Origin: Candidatus Omnitrophota bacterium
GTDB lineage: Bacteria > Omnitrophota > Gorgyraeia > Gygaellales > Profunditerraquicolaceae
Assembly (NCBI GenBank): GCA_028687525.1
Contig: JAQTZX010000077.1
Span: 1-6,797, forward strand
Length of the DNA: 6,797 bases
Reading direction: 5' to 3'
In this document: in pieces, positions 5,119-6,797 of the stretch
Numbering within the stretch: the first letter of the stretch is position 1
Layout of the letters: every line of letters starts with the position of its first letter
Program-made: the position numbers and the translations under genes
The notes under the pieces: model-generated
Told to the model about the DNA's origin: nothing
The model's input: only the letters and a program-made list of their open reading frames with translations
The model's database searches: none

Positions 5119-6797
5119 CTACTCCTTAATATACTCCTGTATCGGCTTCACTTCAAAATCACCCTTAAGCATGGACTCAATACCGTTCACCGCCGCCTGC
5201 GCGCCCTGAAGGGTGGTGATACAGGGCAGGCCGTGCATGACCGCCAGGCCGCGTATGTCCTTCATATCCGACTGACCGCGTTCCCCGGAAGGCGTATTAA
5301 TAATAAGCGTGACCTCTCCTTTTCTGATCAGATCGAAAATCCGGTAATCCCCTTCACCCAGTTTGCCGACCATATCAGCTTCGATATTGTTGTTATGCAG
5401 GACCTTCCATGTTCCTTTGGTAGCGATTATCTTGAATCCCATATCGGCGAGCTTTTTAGCTATAAAAACAAAATTCCTTTTATCATCGTTTTTTATGCTG
5501 ATAAGAACTTTTCCGGCAAGAGGCAATGCCTGGTTCGCGGCAACCTGCGATTTATAAAACGCCTTCCCGAACGAATAATCGATCCCCATGACCTCTCCGG
5601 TGGATTTCATCTCCGGCCCCAGGATTATGTCTACCCCGGAAAACCTTGAGAAAGGCAGGACAGCCTCCTTCACCGAAACATACCCCGGCTCTTTTTCCAG
5701 CGTAAACCCGAGCTCCTCCAGTGTTTTGCCCGCCATCACCTTGGCCGCGATCTTTGCCAAGGGGACTCCGGTGGCCTTGCTCACAAAAGGCACGGTACGG
5801 GAAGCGCGGGGATTGACTTCCAGCACATACACCGAGTTGTTTTTCACCGCGAACTGCACATTCATCAATCCTTTCACCTTCAGCGCCCGGGCCAGGGCGA
5901 ACGAATATTTACGGATCGTATCTTTGATCTCATCACCCAGGGTATGCGGCGGCAGGACACAGGCCGAATCCCCGGAATGCACCCCCGCTTCTTCGATATG
6001 CTCCATGATACCGCCTATGACAGTACGGGTGCCGTCGGAAATCACATCGACATCCACTTCCACCGCGTCTTCCATGAATTTATCTATAAGCACCGGGGAA
6101 TCCGGAGCGGCTTCCTGCGCCTCCCTGATGAATTCATCAAGCGAATCCGCGCCGTACACGATGCGCATGGCCCTGCCGCCCAGCACATAAGACGGCCGCA
6201 CCAGCACGGGATAACCGATCTTCTCCGCGATATCCCGCGCCTGGACGACGGACATTGCGGTACCGTTGACAGGCTGGGGAATTTTCAATTTCTGTATTAA
6301 CCGGGCAAACTTATCCCGGTCCTCCGCGATATCAATGGATTCCACGGAAGTGCCGATAATCGGGACACCGGCGTCAGCGAGCGCCCCGGCTAACTTGAGC
6401 GGCGTCTGTCCGCCGAACTGAACAATAACCCCGTCCGGATTTTCACGATCCACGATATTCATGACGTCTTCAAAAGTGAGCGGCTCGAAATACAGCTTGT
6501 CGGAAGTATCGTAATCGGTGGATACCGTCTCGGGGTTGGAATTCACCATGATGGTCTGGAATCCCAGTTCTTTTAGGGCGAACGACGCATGGCAGCAGCA
6601 ATAATCAAACTCGATCCCCTGCCCGATTCGGTTCGGTCCGCCGCCCAAAATAATTATCTTTTTCTTATTCGTAATCCGGCTTTCCCCACCGGTATCGTAA
6701 GTGGAATAATAATAAGGAGTATAAGCTTCAAATTCCGCGCCGCAGGTATCTACCAACTTGAAATTAGGCAGGAGCTTATGCTTTTTCCTTAGCTGAG
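5119..6797 (-). CDS. carB: carbamoyl-phosphate synthase large subunit, C-terminal half (cut by the window edge)
   Basis: About 558 residues are visible and the frame is open to the right edge; the first half (carboxyphosphate domain) lies outside. Numbering from the first complete codon: an interdomain linker ending LRKKHKLLPNFK precedes VDTCGAEFEAYTPYYYSTY (15-33), as in full-length, unsplit CarB. GGGPNRIGQGIEFDYCCCHA (51-70), VNSNPETVSTDYDTSD (84-99) and VQFGGQTPLKLA (125-136) follow. The second ATP-grasp domain has VLVRPSYVLGGRAM (197-210), GVHSGDSACVLPP (271-283) and LEVNPRASRTVPF (325-337). From about 428 the MGS-like regulatory domain follows, with ATKGT (458-462), a lysine in VGKLGEG (476-482) and INTPSG (499-504), at the places of UMP-contacting residues in E. 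coli, so some feedback sensing is plausible. This half phosphorylates carbamate to carbamoyl phosphate for pyrimidines and arginine, with CarA supplying ammonia. A split second-half gene is possible but less likely, since the linker shows no start codon with a ribosome site. Confidence 0.97.
   Translation of the reverse strand, partial: QLRKKHKLLPNFKLVDTCGAEFEAYTPYYYSTYDTGGESRITNKKKIIILGGGPNRIGQGIEFDYCCCHASFALKELGFQTIMVNSNPETVSTDYDTSDKLYFEPLTFEDVMNIVDRENPDGVIVQFGGQTPLKLAGALADAGVPIIGTSVESIDIAEDRDKFARLIQKLKIPQPVNGTAMSVVQARDIAEKIGYPVLVRPSYVLGGRAMRIVYGADSLDEFIREAQEAAPDSPVLIDKFMEDAVEVDVDVISDGTRTVIGGIMEHIEEAGVHSGDSACVLPPHTLGDEIKDTIRKYSFALARALKVKGLMNVQFAVKNNSVYVLEVNPRASRTVPFVSKATGVPLAKIAAKVMAGKTLEELGFTLEKEPGYVSVKEAVLPFSRFSGVDIILGPEMKSTGEVMGIDYSFGKAFYKSQVAANQALPLAGKVLISIKNDDKRNFVFIAKKLADMGFKIIATKGTWKVLHNNNIEADMVGKLGEGDYRIFDLIRKGEVTLIINTPSGERGQSDMKDIRGLAVMHGLPCITTLQGAQAAVNGIESMLKGDFEVKPIQEYIKE
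5122..5127 (-). promoter_or_regulatory. ribosome-binding site of purF, inside the carB end
   Basis: AAGGAG on the minus strand is both the final Lys-Glu codon pair of carB (just before its TAG at 5121-5119) and the purF Shine-Dalgarno, 8 nt before ATG 5113. Ribosomes finishing carB therefore stop on top of the purF initiation site, which favours coupled translation. Confidence 0.85.

Noticed and set aside
5119..6756. carB second half as a separate gene starting at TTG 6756
   Set aside because: The frame continues upstream to the window edge with a linker typical of full-length CarB, and the TTG has no ribosome-binding site.

Overview
The window holds six genes, all read from the minus strand, and no plus-strand gene that I can support. 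In transcription order (from high to low coordinates) they are: the C-terminal half of carB (carbamoyl-phosphate synthase large subunit, running off the right edge), purF (amidophosphoribosyltransferase), pyrG (CTP synthase), an unrecognised small exported protein, a membrane-anchored polysaccharide deacetylase, and the N-terminal third of an alpha/beta hydrolase (running off the left edge). No tRNA, rRNA, CRISPR array, transposase or phage gene was seen. No gene-free stretch exceeds about 210 bases.

Right half (about 1942-6797): a nucleotide-synthesis block. carB and purF are 5 nt apart, and purF's ribosome-binding site is made from the last two sense codons of carB, so they are almost certainly one operon. 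pyrG follows after 208 bp and has its own strong Shine-Dalgarno. The three enzymes use glutamine nitrogen (CarB through its partner CarA) for carbamoyl phosphate, phosphoribosylamine and CTP. A near-perfect 52-nt palindrome with a T-run, 24 nt past the pyrG stop, probably ends this block.

Left half (1-1803): envelope or export-type functions. The unknown exported protein has a good sigma70-like promoter very close to its start codon and a possible terminator at its end. The deacetylase and the hydrolase are separated by one nucleotide and are probably translationally coupled.

The least conventional feature is a dispersed repeat of about 105 bp, present twice in the same orientation (1077-1181 and 3574-3678, 96 of 105 positions identical). 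Each copy lies directly upstream of a minus-strand gene (deacetylase, pyrG). Each folds on the minus strand into a chain of GC-rich hairpins, with one segment able to join either of two mutually exclusive stems. Several pairs are G.U on the minus strand, which would be C.A mismatches on the plus strand, so the fold appears to be an RNA of gene polarity.

Organism: a bacterium. The PurF is of the Bacillus-like iron-sulfur type, CarB appears unsplit, and strong Shine-Dalgarno sites coexist with genes lacking them. The CCTGCC/GGCAGG palindrome and structured GC-rich intergenic repeats remind me of uncultivated lineages such as Omnitrophota, but this is an impression from memory. I see no convincing wholly new multi-gene system here; the core genes are ordinary housekeeping, and the repeat family is the best lead.
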